NCBI GenBank assembly: GCA_016490735.1
Contig: JAEMWC010000376.1
Location: 197,501 to 261,500, forward strand
DNA from: Pachyseris speciosa
Taxonomy: Eukaryota > Cnidaria > Anthozoa > Scleractinia > Pachyseridae
Reading direction: 5' to 3'
DNA: 64,000 nucleotides
This document shows, in pieces, positions 11,087 to 22,814 of this stretch. The position numbers were made by a program, and so were the translations under genes. The notes below the pieces were generated by a model. That model had not been told where the DNA came from, did not search any database, and saw nothing but the letters and a program-made list of their open reading frames with translations. The stretch's first letter is position 1, and every line of letters starts with the position of its first letter.

Positions 11087-13610
11087 ATGGTGCCGCCAGG
11101 GAGGGAGGGAAGAGCCTTACTGGACTTATTGATTGAATATAAGTTGATCAACTTGATCAGGGAGCCCACGAGAGTGACTGCAACATCTCGTACTCTCATC
11201 GACGTAATCCTGACAAACAGGCCTCGGTCTTTTTTAACGTCTGGCACGTTAGATTTGGGCTTAAGTGACCATCACCTGGTCTATGCTGTTAGCAGGTCAC
11301 ACTGCCCTAGGACTTACTCTATAACCGTTGAAATACGCACTTTCAAGAATAACGATCCCAAGCGATTTCGCAATGATTTGCATTTGATTCCATTCGATAT
11401 CGCACACATACTCGAGGACATTGACGGCATCTATTGGCTTGGAGTTAACTGCTATCAAATTTGCTCGACGACCACGCGCCAATTTAATGTAGAACAGCAA
11501 ATCGTGAGCACATACCATTTATGACACCAGAGCTACTCGAGGCAATTAGGAAACGCAACTAATCAAAGCGCCTTTACAACAAGTCTAAGTGCCGGCTAGA
11601 TTGGGACAGATACAAGACTCGGCGAAACGTTGCATCTTCATTGAGGCACAAGGCTGTATCTAACTATTTTCGCACCACTGCCGCAAATGCCAAAGGCAAC
11701 CCCAAGAAATTTTGTTAATGGTCAAGCCTTTCGTGCACTCGAAGAAAAACATCAGCCGGGACTCCATTCATCTTAAAGAGGGTGATAGTCTTGTTGTTAA
11801 CAAACTGGAAGTAGCAGAAATTTTTAACGCGCACTTTTCATCCTTCTTGAAGGACAATGATAGTGCTGGGCATCACAATGATAATTCCCATTTTACCAGT
11901 CATCCAAGTATCTCGGCTATACAGACCCATTGCTCTGAGGAAGAAGCTTTCCAGTTTCGTTCTGTAAGTCCACATGAAGTCGAACTTATACTTAAGTCAC
12001 TTGATCAAAAAAAAAGCAACTGGCTATGATAAGATACCGCTAAGAACATTGCAGGATGGTGCTGATGCTCTTGCTTATCCGCTATCTGTTCTTATCAACA
12101 AGTTAGCTCAGTGGTAGAGCACCGGACTACCGTGCGGGAGGTCGCGGGTTCAAACCCCGGCCGGACCAACACTCAGGGTCTTTAAATAAATGAGGAGAAA
12201 GTGCTGCCTTTGTAATGACATCTACAAACGGTTAGACTTTCTAGTCTTCTCGGATAAGGACGATAAACCGTAGGCCCCGTCTCACAACTCTTCATAATTC
12301 TCTGATTCTGTGGGACGTAAAAGAACCACTAGGGACGTAACAAAACTCTGGCAGTGACCACCCCTAGTGTCTGTCTTAATTTGATATTGACATTACGGGG
12401 GCACTCATAACTTAACTTCATTAATTGTAAACTGCGTTATAAGCAGTCTGGCAAAGTCCCCGGCCAGTGTTGTAATGCGCATTTGAATATTGTATAGAAA
12501 ATGCGCAATGTAAATGTGATATATTATTATATTATTATTAAGTTTGTTGACTCTGGCTCTGTGCCGGCTGCTTGGAAGCTGGCCGAAGTCTGCCCCATCT
12601 TCAAAAAGGACGATCCTCGTGATAAATTTAACTACCGGCCAGTGTCGATTGTAGTTAGTCTGGATAAAGTTTTTGAGAAGTGTCTTGCACGCCAACTCTC
12701 TGATTACTTTAGATCGGTCTTGTCACCGTTCCTGTCTGCGTATAGACGGGGTTACAGCTGTGAGGTAGTACTTCTACGTTTGATTGAGGATTGGAGGAAT
12801 GCACTTGACAGTAAGTGTGTTGTTGGCGCAGTTTCTATGGATCTGAGTAAAGCTTTTGATATGATACCGCACGACCTCCTCCTCTCGAAGCTGGCTGCCT
12901 ACGGTGTTGCTCCAGTCAGCCTGCCCGTCCTACACAGTTAGCTTAGAGACAGGTCCCGGTGTGTCAGGATAGAAGAATGATGTAATCTCTGATCTTGGTT
13001 TTTTTTTTTTAAGGTTGTACCCCAGGGATCGGTTTTAGGGCCCCTCCTTTTAAATATTTTTCTTAATGATCTGTTCTGTTTTATTAATCGTGCTACTTTG
13101 TCCAACTATGCTGATGATAACCAAATTTATTTTCGTGATCGCGATCCTGAGGTGGTAAAGTCCGTAATCAATGGCGATCTCGCTGTTGCGAGTCGTAAGT
13201 CTGACAATAATAAGCTAGTGCTCACATGAATCCCGAGAAATGTAAATGTATTATTCTTCCAAAAAACTATCCTTGTGATCTTTCCTTTAGTATTAATGAT
13301 GTATAGGGTCCTATCGTAGACCATTTAGAACTTTTAGGCGTAAACGACAATCCTTAAGGAGTTTAAGAATGCTGTAAGAGAGCTACATTTGTAATGTACA
13401 GTTTAGTGTGACTTTTTTTCCACTGTTGAAATAATTTTAAGATTCCTGGATTTAGGATTGTTTATTTATTGATATAGTTAGAATGTTAGTCATTAATTGA
13501 TCATGTAATTTTTGATATTTTTATACTTTTCTCGGCATATTAGCATGTATTGCTAGGGGCCTAATCAGCCTCATCAACCCGAGTTGAGATAAAGTTGCCT
13601 ACCTACCTAC
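11087..13610 (+). pseudogene. Degenerate non-LTR retrotransposon (LINE), split by a SINE
   Basis: The end of an endonuclease domain is visible at 11087-11524 (SRTLIDVILTNRP, then LGLSDHHLVY), a linker at 11712-12029, then reverse transcriptase at 12545-12941 (PAAWKLAEVCPIFKKDDP, FNYRPVSIV, VSMDLSKAFDMIPHDLL) and 13010-13140 (VVPQGSVLGPL and NYADDNQI). Several stops and frameshifts separate these blocks. A SINE at 12105-12539 interrupts it between LSVLIN and FVDSGS. The likely 3' end is the CCTA-rich tract near 13590-13610. The 5' end is truncated. CR1/L2/Jockey-like by motif; the exact clade is not assigned. Confidence 0.85.
12105..12539 (+). mobile_element. tRNA-headed SINE inserted in the LINE
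   Basis: It begins with a tRNA-like head: TAGCTCAGTGGTAGAGC as A-box and CGGGTTCAAACCCCGG as B-box. A ~300 bp body follows, then an (ATT)n tail at about 12519-12539. The 5-bp AAGTT occurs at both edges (12100-12104 and 12540-12544), a likely target-site duplication. Removing the SINE reconnects the two LINE blocks, which supports the limits. Confidence 0.75.
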
Positions 13611-14068
13611 CTTACGCCCTGTAGTCCCCGGTGTGGTGGTCTATCTCTACTAGAATGTGGTTATGGGGGAGGGATTTGCAGTTACGGGCCTACAGAAATT
13701 GGCGGAAGCTGTTGTAGTGTCCCTACCAGGTCTCTGGCGAAAACTATAAATCATAAATCAAATCATCCTCACATGTGACATGGCGCAGAACCACGGCTTT
13801 CTTTACAAAATAGGACAGAGAAGAAAACAAATACGTATCGGGAGGTCGTCCAAACCACGTGGAACATTTTGAATTGCCTTTTGGTGACAAATTCCTCGTG
13901 ATTTTTGTGGCAGATCAAGAGGCTGACGGCATTTTCTTGGTGACAGTTTTTGTTACAAACTGTTGCGTGCATCAAAAGCATCAAATAATTAAGAACACAC
14001 AAAATGTAACATCATAGTATAATTTATTAAATTTGGGTGAAGCTCTCTGGTCACACGAGCTCCAACAC
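13611..14068. other. Intergenic, unassigned repeat-like sequence
   Basis: A G-rich stretch at 13620-13740 looks like part of a dispersed repeat, but no ends could be found. Nothing else was recognised. Confidence 0.3.
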
Positions 14069-14518
14069 GCAAGTCAGGGGCACCCAACGACAAGTTTCGG
14101 TAGATATCTGATCGGTAGAGGGTAGTTCGCCTAAGGCTTTCGGCGTCGATTTAAGAGTGCACTCGGATTTTCGTAAGTAAAACGTGCCCTAAAAGATTCG
14201 TAATGTGGAAATCATAACCCCTGAGGTTTTCGGAAAGATCGTTATTGCTGTTTTTGGCAGTAAAAAACGTCAGCTAGCATTTTCGGAAAGAAAAAAAGGT
14301 TTCCTAGAAAGTTCATTTCAGCTAGTATTTTCTCAAAGAAAGATTTTGTTCCCTAAAATTTTCGGGCAATTAACATTTCAGCTAGGGAATCCGAACAGAT
14401 CAAAGTTTTCTAGCTAACCAAAACATCACTTTAAACAGACTTCAAACACCATAAGGTACTTAAAAATGCCTTTCTACAGCTTTTGGCTGCTTTGGCTCGT
14501 TGGGTGCCCCCGGCAAGT
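14069..14518. mobile_element. Non-autonomous DNA transposon (hAT/P-like MITE), ~438 bp
   Basis: The ends are CAGGGGCACCCAACGA at 14075-14090 and TCGTTGGGTGCCCCCG at 14497-14512, inverted repeats with one mismatch over 16 bp. GCAAGT flanks both sides (14069-14074 and 14513-14518). The interior has no coding potential. CAGGG ends are typical of hAT elements, but the visible duplication is 6 bp rather than 8, so the superfamily is open. Confidence 0.65.
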
Positions 14519-14699
14519 GGCATTATTTTTTGTTACTCAGAATGTGGAAACATGAAAAACTCACAACTCCACCGATAAATGTTTTATTTCTCTCAAGGTT
14601 GTTTTTGCTGGCAACCTGGTGAGACATGAATCAGGTGTCCCAGTTGACAGCTGCATTGGTTCAAACATACAGTACACGTAATTTACTTTACAGCAACGG

Positions 14700-15255
14700 A
14701 GCTTTAGGCTTCCAGTCAAAAGCTCTTAAAAACTAAAATGGAAAAGCGCAAGAAAACAAAAACATATGTGTGGAAAGAAGAGTGAAAAAATGCCAAGCGG
14801 TAAAATAAGGAACAAATGTATTAATTTAAAAGAATAGAGTATTGTTTAGGTATTGTCTGCTTCATAAGTGTTTGCAGTGTTCAATAATTCTAAAGTTTTA
14901 AGAACTCGAAAGTTTCCTTTTTCGATTACACTGGCGTTATCGAAGTTAATAGAATGGTTATTAGACCTTGTGTGGGCTAAAATATTAGAACCTGTTTTTC
15001 ACTTATGTTCAGAATGTGTTTTTCTCCTAGCAGAAAAACCGACTTTCTAGTCTCCCTTTCTAGCTAGGTCAATGGCACTGCAAAACACTAATGAAGCAGA
15101 CAAAACTCTAAACCTCTACCTAAATAATACTCTATTCTTTAAAATCCTTATATTACCGCTTGGCATTTTTCACTCTTTCTTTCCACATATATTTTTCATT
15201 TCGCGCTTTTACATTCTTAGTTTTCAAAGGCTTTAGACTGATGTAAGCCGAAAGC
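14700..15255. repeat. Foldback element with ~160 bp arms
   Basis: The arm at about 14703-14866 contains AAATGCCAAGCGGTAAAAT and AAAGAATAGAGTATT. Their reverse complements appear in the arm at about 15088-15245 (ATTACCGCTTGGCATTTTT, AATACTCTATTCTTT). The loop is ~220 bp without a gene. Arms have diverged by scattered substitutions and indels. Confidence 0.65.
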
Positions 15256-15498
15256 CTACGACGCTTTATAAAATTTTCTCAGAGGAATTCTTTTACACAA
15301 TGAAAAAGTTTATAATCGTGGCGCTTCATGATATGCGCTTTTACGTATTGGAAATATTAACTCTTTTCTTTCTTTTTCCTACTTAGTTTTTTTTTTCACT
15401 GAAAATGATCTCGTTTACTGAGGTAGTATAAAAAAAAAAAAAAAAACCTAGCAGCGCCTGTGAAAATCACAAGTTACGACATCAGTATGCTTAACGTT

Positions 15499-16365
15499 CT
15501 ACTTTCGTTCTATGTTGTTTAATAAGTACTTGATTTCGCTGCTTTTTAAACCACTTGTTTTAGATTTCGTCTTCATTAGAAGAAGCGCAAGTTCTACGTC
15601 GTCCATCCAGTTGTCGAGAACATCAGTTTTCAACTTTCTTTTTATCTCCTCCATTTTATAGGCGATCATTTGTTCTTCTGTGCAAGCTGAAAGGTAATCG
15701 GTGTTTTGCTCTTGAGAAGAAGACGACCCTAAAGTCGCCGTCGACTCCAAGGAACTTGAAGAACCCTTCCGTCTCATTTCGTGATCCGTATTAACTCGTC
15801 TTTCTTGCCCATCACACAGCAAATTCTGCAGAAAACTCTCCATTTTCTTGTGTCTGACTTCAAATTTTGTACCGCTTACATCTAGCCACTCGTCCGGCTC
15901 CAACTGGAGATTGTCCAAGAACTCAGTAGCCTCCTCAATACCCAAGAGATCAGTGCAGTCTCCTTTGGGTGGATTGTGATCTTTGATTGGTTTCATAGTA
16001 TCCTTATCCTTCTCGACCGGCTTATCTTGAATGGCTGGCTCTCGCTTTGGAAATCGCGTCCACTTCCTTTGCGGTTGTGGGGTTGAAAATTTTACTCGAT
16101 TTGATTTTTCTAAGCTGAGAAGTTCCTTTTCCCTCTGTGGCTCGCTCTGTACTTGTTTATACTCTTTTCCCGTTACACTTGACAAAGTTTTTGATTTGCA
16201 CCTATTGTCGTTCTCGTTTGCTTTCGTTACTGACGACTTTTTCTTGGCATCGCTTAACTGCCAGTCTGAAAATTCATCCTTTACAAGTTCGTCCAAGAAA
16301 GCCTGGGTGCCTTCCCCACGAACTCGATCAAGCATTTCTGCCCGCTTTATCTTATCGAACGACAT
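15499..16365 (-). CDS. Hypothetical intronless protein, 288 aa
   Basis: A complete frame runs from ATG (16365-16363) to TAG (15501-15499). The protein is hydrophilic with no signal peptide or membrane segment. It starts MSFDKIKRAEMLDRVRGEG, has a basic and serine-rich middle, an acidic block with EEATEFLDNLQLEPDEWLDV (about residues 145-164), and a charged helical C-terminus. No known family was recognised. The region downstream on minus starts with poly(T), so it is not an obvious retrocopy. The length without a stop and the organised charge pattern favour a real gene; a transposon-borne gene or a last exon are alternatives. Confidence 0.5.
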   Translation of the reverse strand: MSFDKIKRAEMLDRVRGEGTQAFLDELVKDEFSDWQLSDAKKKSSVTKANENDNRCKSKTLSSVTGKEYKQVQSEPQREKELLSLEKSNRVKFSTPQPQRKWTRFPKREPAIQDKPVEKDKDTMKPIKDHNPPKGDCTDLLGIEEATEFLDNLQLEPDEWLDVSGTKFEVRHKKMESFLQNLLCDGQERRVNTDHEMRRKGSSSSLESTATLGSSSSQEQNTDYLSACTEEQMIAYKMEEIKRKLKTDVLDNWMDDVELALLLMKTKSKTSGLKSSEIKYLLNNIERK

Positions 16366-17083
16366 GATGTAACCAAAGGAAGACTTAAAAAGGTTTGTTG
16401 CTTCTCAATTAGTGTCGAATGGCCCACAATGTTCGCGCACTGACAGGTGTTTTTAATTGAGGTATTATCTGTTGGAGACTTGTAACATGTTTGTGGGAAC
16501 ATAGAGACTGATCAGCTGTAATCAAAAGTAACAAATTATTGCTAATGTCCTCCGGTATGCGAAGCCGTGCATTCACTGTTGTAAAGGCCACGAATTAGAA
16601 TCCTATTAACGCCCGATGAATGACTTCCTCTATGTTCATCTTAAAAGTTCTCTCAAGCTTTCTAATGATTATCTCAGTCAGAAAAATAATGACTTACCGA
16701 CAATTTACGTCTGCAGAAGAGTGGAGTTGTAGGAAAATCTTCGTCTGCTTTAATCTCTGTTTTTACATCTGTCAATCAGTGCAGACGAACTTGTCAAAAG
16801 GGGTAACAGAACCTGTCAATCTCATCGTTTAATGAAGGGAAAGATTAAGGACGTCGTGATCGTTAAGTGACCACCTTATGGGACAAACTGTTTTGCGCTT
16901 CATTTGTACACTCCAAACCGTTAGATTGTATATGTCCGGATCAGGGATAGTATTTGTTATTTACCACCAACTCCCTTTCCGGCGGTTGTGCGCGTTTTCC
17001 CAAATGTCTGAGAAATAAGGTGATTGATTGGGGCTGGATATTCACTTGCTTTCTATATCTATAACAATTTTTCACTAGATTGA
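16366..17083. other. Upstream of the hypothetical gene, nothing recognised
   Basis: Probably promoter and 5' leader of the gene at 15499-16365. No TATA box at a convincing distance, exon or repeat boundary was identified. Confidence 0.3.
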
Positions 17084-17283
17084 GAGTTGTCTCTAATTTC
17101 GGCGATGGATTGCCGGGCGGGCAAAGGACACGCGCGCACGCGATGTTGCGAGGAGACGCGACGCGAGGGAAGCGCCGAAAACTAATTTTCGGCGCTCCCC
17201 TCGCGTCACGTCTCTTCGCAGCTTCGCACGCGCGCGTGTCTTTCGCTCGCCCCACAATCCATCGCCGAAATCAGAGACTACTC
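17084..17283. repeat. 200 bp palindromic MITE, GC-rich centre
   Basis: GAGTTGTCTCTAATTTCGGC at the left pairs with GCCGAAATCAGAGACTACTC at the right. Pairing continues inward through GGATTG, ACACGCGCG and GGCGCCGAAAA-type blocks to a centre near 17184. Arms are ~95 bp. Open frames on both strands here are only a by-product of the symmetry. Confidence 0.7.
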
Positions 17284-17893
17284 GCAGTCTAATTAATTTT
17301 TTCACCTCAGTGTCGGTGAATAGTAGGCTTTGTGTTAACGAGTACTTTAAAACGACCGTTACGGCTTACAGTAAAGTTACTTAGTCAATGGAAATTCTCG
17401 ATTTAACTGTAGTCTTAGATATGCGCTAATGCTGCTACAAAGAAGCTCTTGCACGCTACCTTCTCGGGAGAAACTGAGCTGTATTGACTACTTCGTTGTT
17501 TTGTATCAACTCAGGGGATACACAGTGTCAAAGGGGTTTCATAACTCTGCGTGAGTATTTCACATTCAACAGGGCTAGGGAATAAGGCATCAAAGAAGCA
17601 CTTGCAACAAAGAAGCACTTGCACTTGTTATGTACTATGTAAATGCTGTGAGTTTCAGCTGACCACATCAATGTAATGGGAAACCGTTATAGCGGAGCTC
17701 CGGCGACCCGAAGGGCCGCCAAGCGGAGCACCATTGATAAGAAAATATGCTAACGCATCTGTTCGAGAAAATTTGGTTTTGGTCACCGTCCGACGTACGC
17801 CGATTCATGTATGCGCTGTGAAATGTCCTATAATAATAATAGTAGTTGTAATAATAATAATCCAACATGGCAGCGATACTCCAGTTGACCACC
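17284..17893. other. Intergenic, short AAT/AT-rich repeats only
   Basis: A (TAA)-type run lies at 17830-17862. GCACTTGCA-type words recur near 17590-17620. No gene was seen. Confidence 0.3.
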
Positions 17894-18714
17894 TAATCGT
17901 GTCAATAACAAAATGCTCGAATGTGATTGGTTCGTAACAGCCTTTATTTGTGTCTTAATTGGCTGCTTCAGGTCCAAACTGTCCGATTTGAGCAGCCCGA
18001 TTACAAACATTTGTAATCGGACAGTTACCTTATTTGGGTATGTTGAACAGTAGCTGCCATGTCGCGTCAGTTGTCAATCTTCGCGCTTTGTAAAATAGCA
18101 ACCATTTCCGTTGGTTGTTTTGTACAATATATTTACAATTTAGAAAGTTGACCTCTAGAGTTTCTCGCATTTTGTTATTGACACAATTAATTGGTAATCG
18201 GACTTCGTGTCGTACAATTCAGGGGTAATCGTTCTCGTACTTTCGAATCACTCGCCCGATTAGTAATGGTAATAGGACTGAGTGGCGTACAATTCAGGGA
18301 GTAATCGGCGAGTGATTTCAAATTGGCCGAGCGCGTAGCGCGAGGCTGATTTGAAAGTACGAGCACGATTACCCCTGAATTGTACGACATGAAGTCCGAT
18401 TACTAATTAATTGTGTCGATAACAAAATGCGAGAAACTCTAGAGGTCAACTTTCTAAATTGTAAAACATATTGTACAAAATAACCAACGGAAATGGTTGC
18501 TATTTCACAAAGCGCGAAGATTGACAACTGACACAACTTGGCAGCTACTGCTCAACATACCCAAATTAGGTAACTGTCCGATTTGGCCTGTCCGATTCAG
18601 ATGGACAATCGGACAGTTCAATCGGACAGTTTGGACCTGAAGCAGCCAATTAAGACACAAATAAAGGCGGTTAAGAACCAATCACATTCAAGCATTTTGT
18701 TATTGACACAATTA
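17894..18714. mobile_element. Nested 0.82 kb palindrome of two inverted MITE copies
   Basis: The left unit (17894-18189) and right unit (18408-18714) are inverted copies of each other, sharing for instance GAGGTCAACTTTCTAAATTG and CCAACGGAAATGGTTGCTAT on one strand. Each unit is itself bounded by inverted GTGTCAATAACAAAATGC-type ends. The 218 bp between them (18190-18407) is a third palindrome with ends TGGTAATCGGACTTCGTGTC. No protein is encoded. Confidence 0.8.
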
Positions 18715-19184
18715 CTCCCTTAATAATATACATGAAAAAATTTCTCGATTCTGATTGGCTAAGAGAAATGCAGTTTTTAGGAAACACGATGCAGAAAAAA
18801 GGTAATTCAGTGCAGAAAAAAGGTAACTCAGTGCAAAAAAGAGGTAAACAACAGACAATTCTGATTGGTTAATTAACAAAGGAACTGAAATTGAGCCAAT
18901 CAAACGCAGCTTTGAATGGCGCAAAGTCTGAAGAGCTGCAAGCGACTCTGCGAGCGAAAACAATCGCTGGCTTTTTTAGCAGGTTTTCTTTCTTCGCTTG
19001 AACTAGAAGAAGACATCACGTCTTTGGACACATTCGACGCACTAAAATTTGTAAAAACTGTGAAATAAAAACTAAAAGTTTGAAATATATTTCGCTCTTC
19101 GAGCCTCTTCAGTCAATATGCTTAGTAATTCATGTAAGATACATTAAAACTGTTTGAGAACTTTTTGGCGTCATGTAAGCGAAC
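18715..19184. other. Intergenic with short tandem words
   Basis: The phrase GTGCAGAAAAAAGGTAA recurs three times at 18788-18846, and CTGATTGG-type words flank it. No gene was seen. Confidence 0.35.
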
Positions 19185-21445
19185 TTATCTCGTAGAGAGT
19201 GCGCTGTGACATGAGATGATCGCGCGTGGGACGTGGAAATAATTCCATTCATTCTTAGAGTTAATCAGTGAGCCTTCTGGTACTTTGTCTATCCGGACAC
19301 CCTCAGATATTTGTCTTAGCATGGCGTCATCGGCATAAGAACCAGTAACATTCATTTTAAATTTCTGCATTTCATTGCCGTGTTTCTCTTTGCAGTGTTT
19401 CCACAGAACCGACCGTTCCTCCTTTTTGATGAGTGACTTCATGTGCTCTTTCCCTCTCGTATACGCGCTCCGTGATGTTTCTCCACGTAAACGTTGTTAC
19501 ACTCCGTACACTCTATTTCATAAGTCACGCTCTGTCTATCACATGGCCGTTTCCCATCTCCCCTACACACTGGGCAATCTTCTCTTTCACATTTTCGTGA
19601 TTTAAACGGGTCGGATCTCTGGAGTAACCTGTTAATCGCAACACCTGCTCTTTCGACCACTTTTATCTTGAAGCCCTGTTGCCTTATTTCCCTCTGGTAT
19701 CTCCTTTGTAGCTGTGAATTCGTTGTAGCTGGTATAAAGATTACTGCCTCGTTTCCGCCCTTCTTGTACCAGTTGTTTTCCTTTCTCATCTTCTCTTTCT
19801 CTCGTTCCTCTCTCCCCCACTCTTTGGGTCGATGTAACGGTCTTTCTCCGGCTTGTTCGGCTTTCTTTCTCGCCATATATGCCTTCAGGGTTGAGTTAAC
19901 AACCTCATACCTGAACTTCTTGCTGTATCCCGAGTACTGCATTCTCAGAACCATTTCGTTAACATTTTCCACTACTCTCTCCAATGGTAACAGCCTGCTA
20001 CAATTTAGTAGAACTCTCAGGACCTCTTGAATTAGAACTGTTCTCTTGGTACTCCAGCTCAGAGCAGATCTAGCGTTAATGACTGCCTTAGAGGCCACAT
20101 CTTTGGAGTAAAACTCGTACAAGATCACGGACACGCTAACAACTTGATTCTCGATTTCCTTCTCTCCTGTTTCTAGCCACACCTTTAAATCGAGGATAGG
20201 CAACTTCCTGTCTTGGTTCTTAGACGGATAATCCACTTCGAGTTGTATTGACGGGTGGATGTCATTTCCTATTTGTTTAATTAATAGCATTGTCCTTTCA
20301 TCATTGTTGATTCTTTTGTCCTCATCAACGGAACTTTCATCTACATATATCTGACCGTTCCTGTACCTCGTCCCAGGGGGGATTGTCTGTACAGTCAAGT
20401 TGATATCATCCACGTACCGTTTGTTCATCTTCATCACAATACCCATCTTACACAGTCTCGCAGCAAATTCCTCATCCCACCAAATCATGAAGATCTGGGC
20501 TAATACTCCTGTCAGTTTCAACCCAATCGGTCCACCTTTTGTTTGCTTCCTCATCTCATTATTGAAAGTGTACACGTGGTTCTTCATAATCAAAGTCAAC
20601 GCGACCTTCAATGCCTCTCTCAACATTACACGTCCCTCATATTCATTTGGTTGTCTGACAGGTAAATTCCATGGTTTAAAACGCCTCTCTTTCTGTTCTT
20701 CCCTCCCACTTGCTGTAATTGTTGGAGGCCTTCCTTTAGTAGTCTTTCTAGTCGGACACACATCAGCTATGCCTAGTTCCGTCAGTAGCTCAGGTGTAAC
20801 AGTAATTGTCAGGTACAGTCCTAACTCTACATAGTCTATGCCCTGAACATTGACGTCGCTTTCAAAGAAAACATCACACACTTTATCAACGGTGAAATCT
20901 ATATCCAGGCTCGGGTACAAGGCCACCACATCGGTAGAACCAATAACTAGGTTGTCATCCTCCTGGTTGTCACTGGTCCTGTTCATTTCAGCTATCATGT
21001 CCTCCGTACTCATACATATGGTGTTGTTTCTAGACTTCCATACTTCTGAGTATGACACTCATCATGTGTGAAAGCTTGCAGTTGTAGCCTACAACTGCTT
21101 CGCACACAGGTCTGACAGGCGGCCCATTGAATCATTACTGCATTGTTTATGATCTTTACGTAGGGTGTACAGTGGTGCTACTGAGCTGTCACTGTTCATC
21201 ATACTGTTCTTTACTCTTACTTCGTTACCCGTTCCACTCCCGGCACTCAAAACACGAACCCATGAAACAGAATGGGCATTGGTCAGTTGTTGCAATTGAT
21301 CATGCTCATCCTTGGTAATCATGGTACTGTCAGCAATGTGAGGCTGAGAGGCGGTTTTGTAGTTTTCCAAGCTGTCTACGGAAAAACGTCCTGATTTGTC
21401 TGTTTGAAACACCACATTCTCCTGTGCTTGTACTTTTCTCTTCAT
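19185..21445 (-). pseudogene. Penelope-like element: reverse transcriptase plus GIY-YIG endonuclease, broken
   Basis: Read on minus in three frames. 21445-21089 holds the RT N-terminus (APLYTLRKDHK). 21058-19439 is a 539-codon frame with STDVVALYPSLD, GGPIGLKLTGVLAQ and KRYVDDINL (RT palm motifs) and a Cys motif (CEREDCPVC) before the endonuclease. 19442-19185 continues the endonuclease (KEHMK, SVLWKHCKEKHGN). The RT/GIY-YIG order and Cys linker identify a Penelope-like element. A one-base loss at about 19484-19490, just after NNVYV, puts the GIY-YIG core out of frame. Another frameshift lies near 21089-21110. The 5' end is truncated. Confidence 0.88.
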
Positions 21446-21507
21446 TGATACTAAGCCTTTCTTTTTTCTTCGTGACCGCTTCGTGACATTTTTCTTCGTG
21501 ACCGCAA

Positions 21508-21816
21508 TAAAGCCGCGGCTACACGAGCGATTTTTTGCTTGCGATGGTGATGCGATTTTTTGTAAAATTGTCGCGTCGCCGGCGCGCGATGAAAATCACC
21601 CGTGTAGCCACCCTCGCACAGGTGACGCGACAGCTCAAAAAATCGCAGAAAAAGAATCGCGAAAAATTAAACTGATTCAATTTCTCGCGATTTTTTTCTT
21701 GCGACGTTCAAGGGTGGCTACACTTGCGATTTTCATCGCGCGCTGGTGACGCGACAAAATTGAAAAAATCGCATCACCGGCGCGAGTGAAAAATCGCTCC
21801 TGTAGCCGCGGCTTAA
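21508..21816. mobile_element. PIF/Harbinger-like palindromic MITE, 303 bp
   Basis: The element occupies 21511-21813, begins AGCCGCGGCTACACGAGCGA and ends TCGCTCCTGTAGCCGCGGCT. A TAA trinucleotide flanks each end (21508-21510, 21814-21816), as expected of Harbinger insertions. The arms contain repeated GCGATTTTT words and pair along most of their length. Confidence 0.7.
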
Positions 21817-22814
21817 CAGCAGAGAAGCTGCAAAACAGCTCTAAAAAGGAGAAAGGCTGCGAAAAGCACTGTATTTTAGCTGTCTGTTTGGAAACAGTGG
21901 TGTCCAGAGAAGGGAATTACTGACGTAATTGGAATTACGAGTCCGTTGAATTCAACACTACTACACTGGAGTGACGCCGAGATTAATAAACAAACAAGGA
22001 CAAACAAGGCGAAGGCTCAAGCCAGGTGTGGGACACCCAAACCAAAACGAGGCTTAATTTTTCGCGCGCTTTCTGCGGTTCGAAATTTCACATTCAGTTG
22101 GTTTCTTCATTTTGAGCAAAACACCTTCATCTTCTTTCAAAGTTCTTCGCATAAAAATCAGGAACTAGTTTAAAGATACTGCGAGAGGTGAATTTCCAAG
22201 TGATAAAACTGAAGAGCAAAAGATTTTTCTTAGGAAAAGCTTAAAACTTGGATCCACTTGCATGGCGCTCGGATTGTGTGGTTGAAAAACAAAATGATTC
22301 AACGCTTCAAGGGCTTTCACTTTACCGCGGCATCTTGCAGCTCACCAAGAAATGTCACTGAACAGTTAACCGGCATTAATGGGAGGAACGAGTAGCTCAA
22401 ACTTAGTGGAAGAAGTTCTTCCTTTGGACAAACCGCTTGCTATTTTTGGATATTCGTTTTTTTACTAAAGTGGATACGTATTTTCAAGAACCTCTACATC
22501 ACAAGAGAATCAAGTAAAATGAAGCTTAACATTTGGTTTAATCGTTCTTACTTTTCTTGGATCAGGAATGAAACTTGTATTTTTCTTTCGACTGGACATA
22601 AATAACCATCATCTCTACTCTTTTTGGACGCAAAGAAAGAGCTGAATTGTTTGGTTATTTTGCTGTTTTGCTTGCAAGCAATCGCAAACGAGTGTTTGGA
22701 GACTTTTTACTCCGCTTGGCTGACTGTTTTTCGACGTCTGTGCCTCAACAGCGTTAAGAAACTTTTGCCCTTATCTTATTAACACGTAATCGCAATGAGT
22801 CCTCGTAAAAAAGG
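21817..22814. other. Intergenic, nothing recognised
   Basis: No exon, RNA gene or repeat boundary was found between the two MITE-like elements. Confidence 0.3.

Noticed and set aside
17080..17305. Open frames on both strands over the GC-rich palindrome
   Set aside because: The two predicted proteins are near mirror copies forced by the palindrome, not genes.
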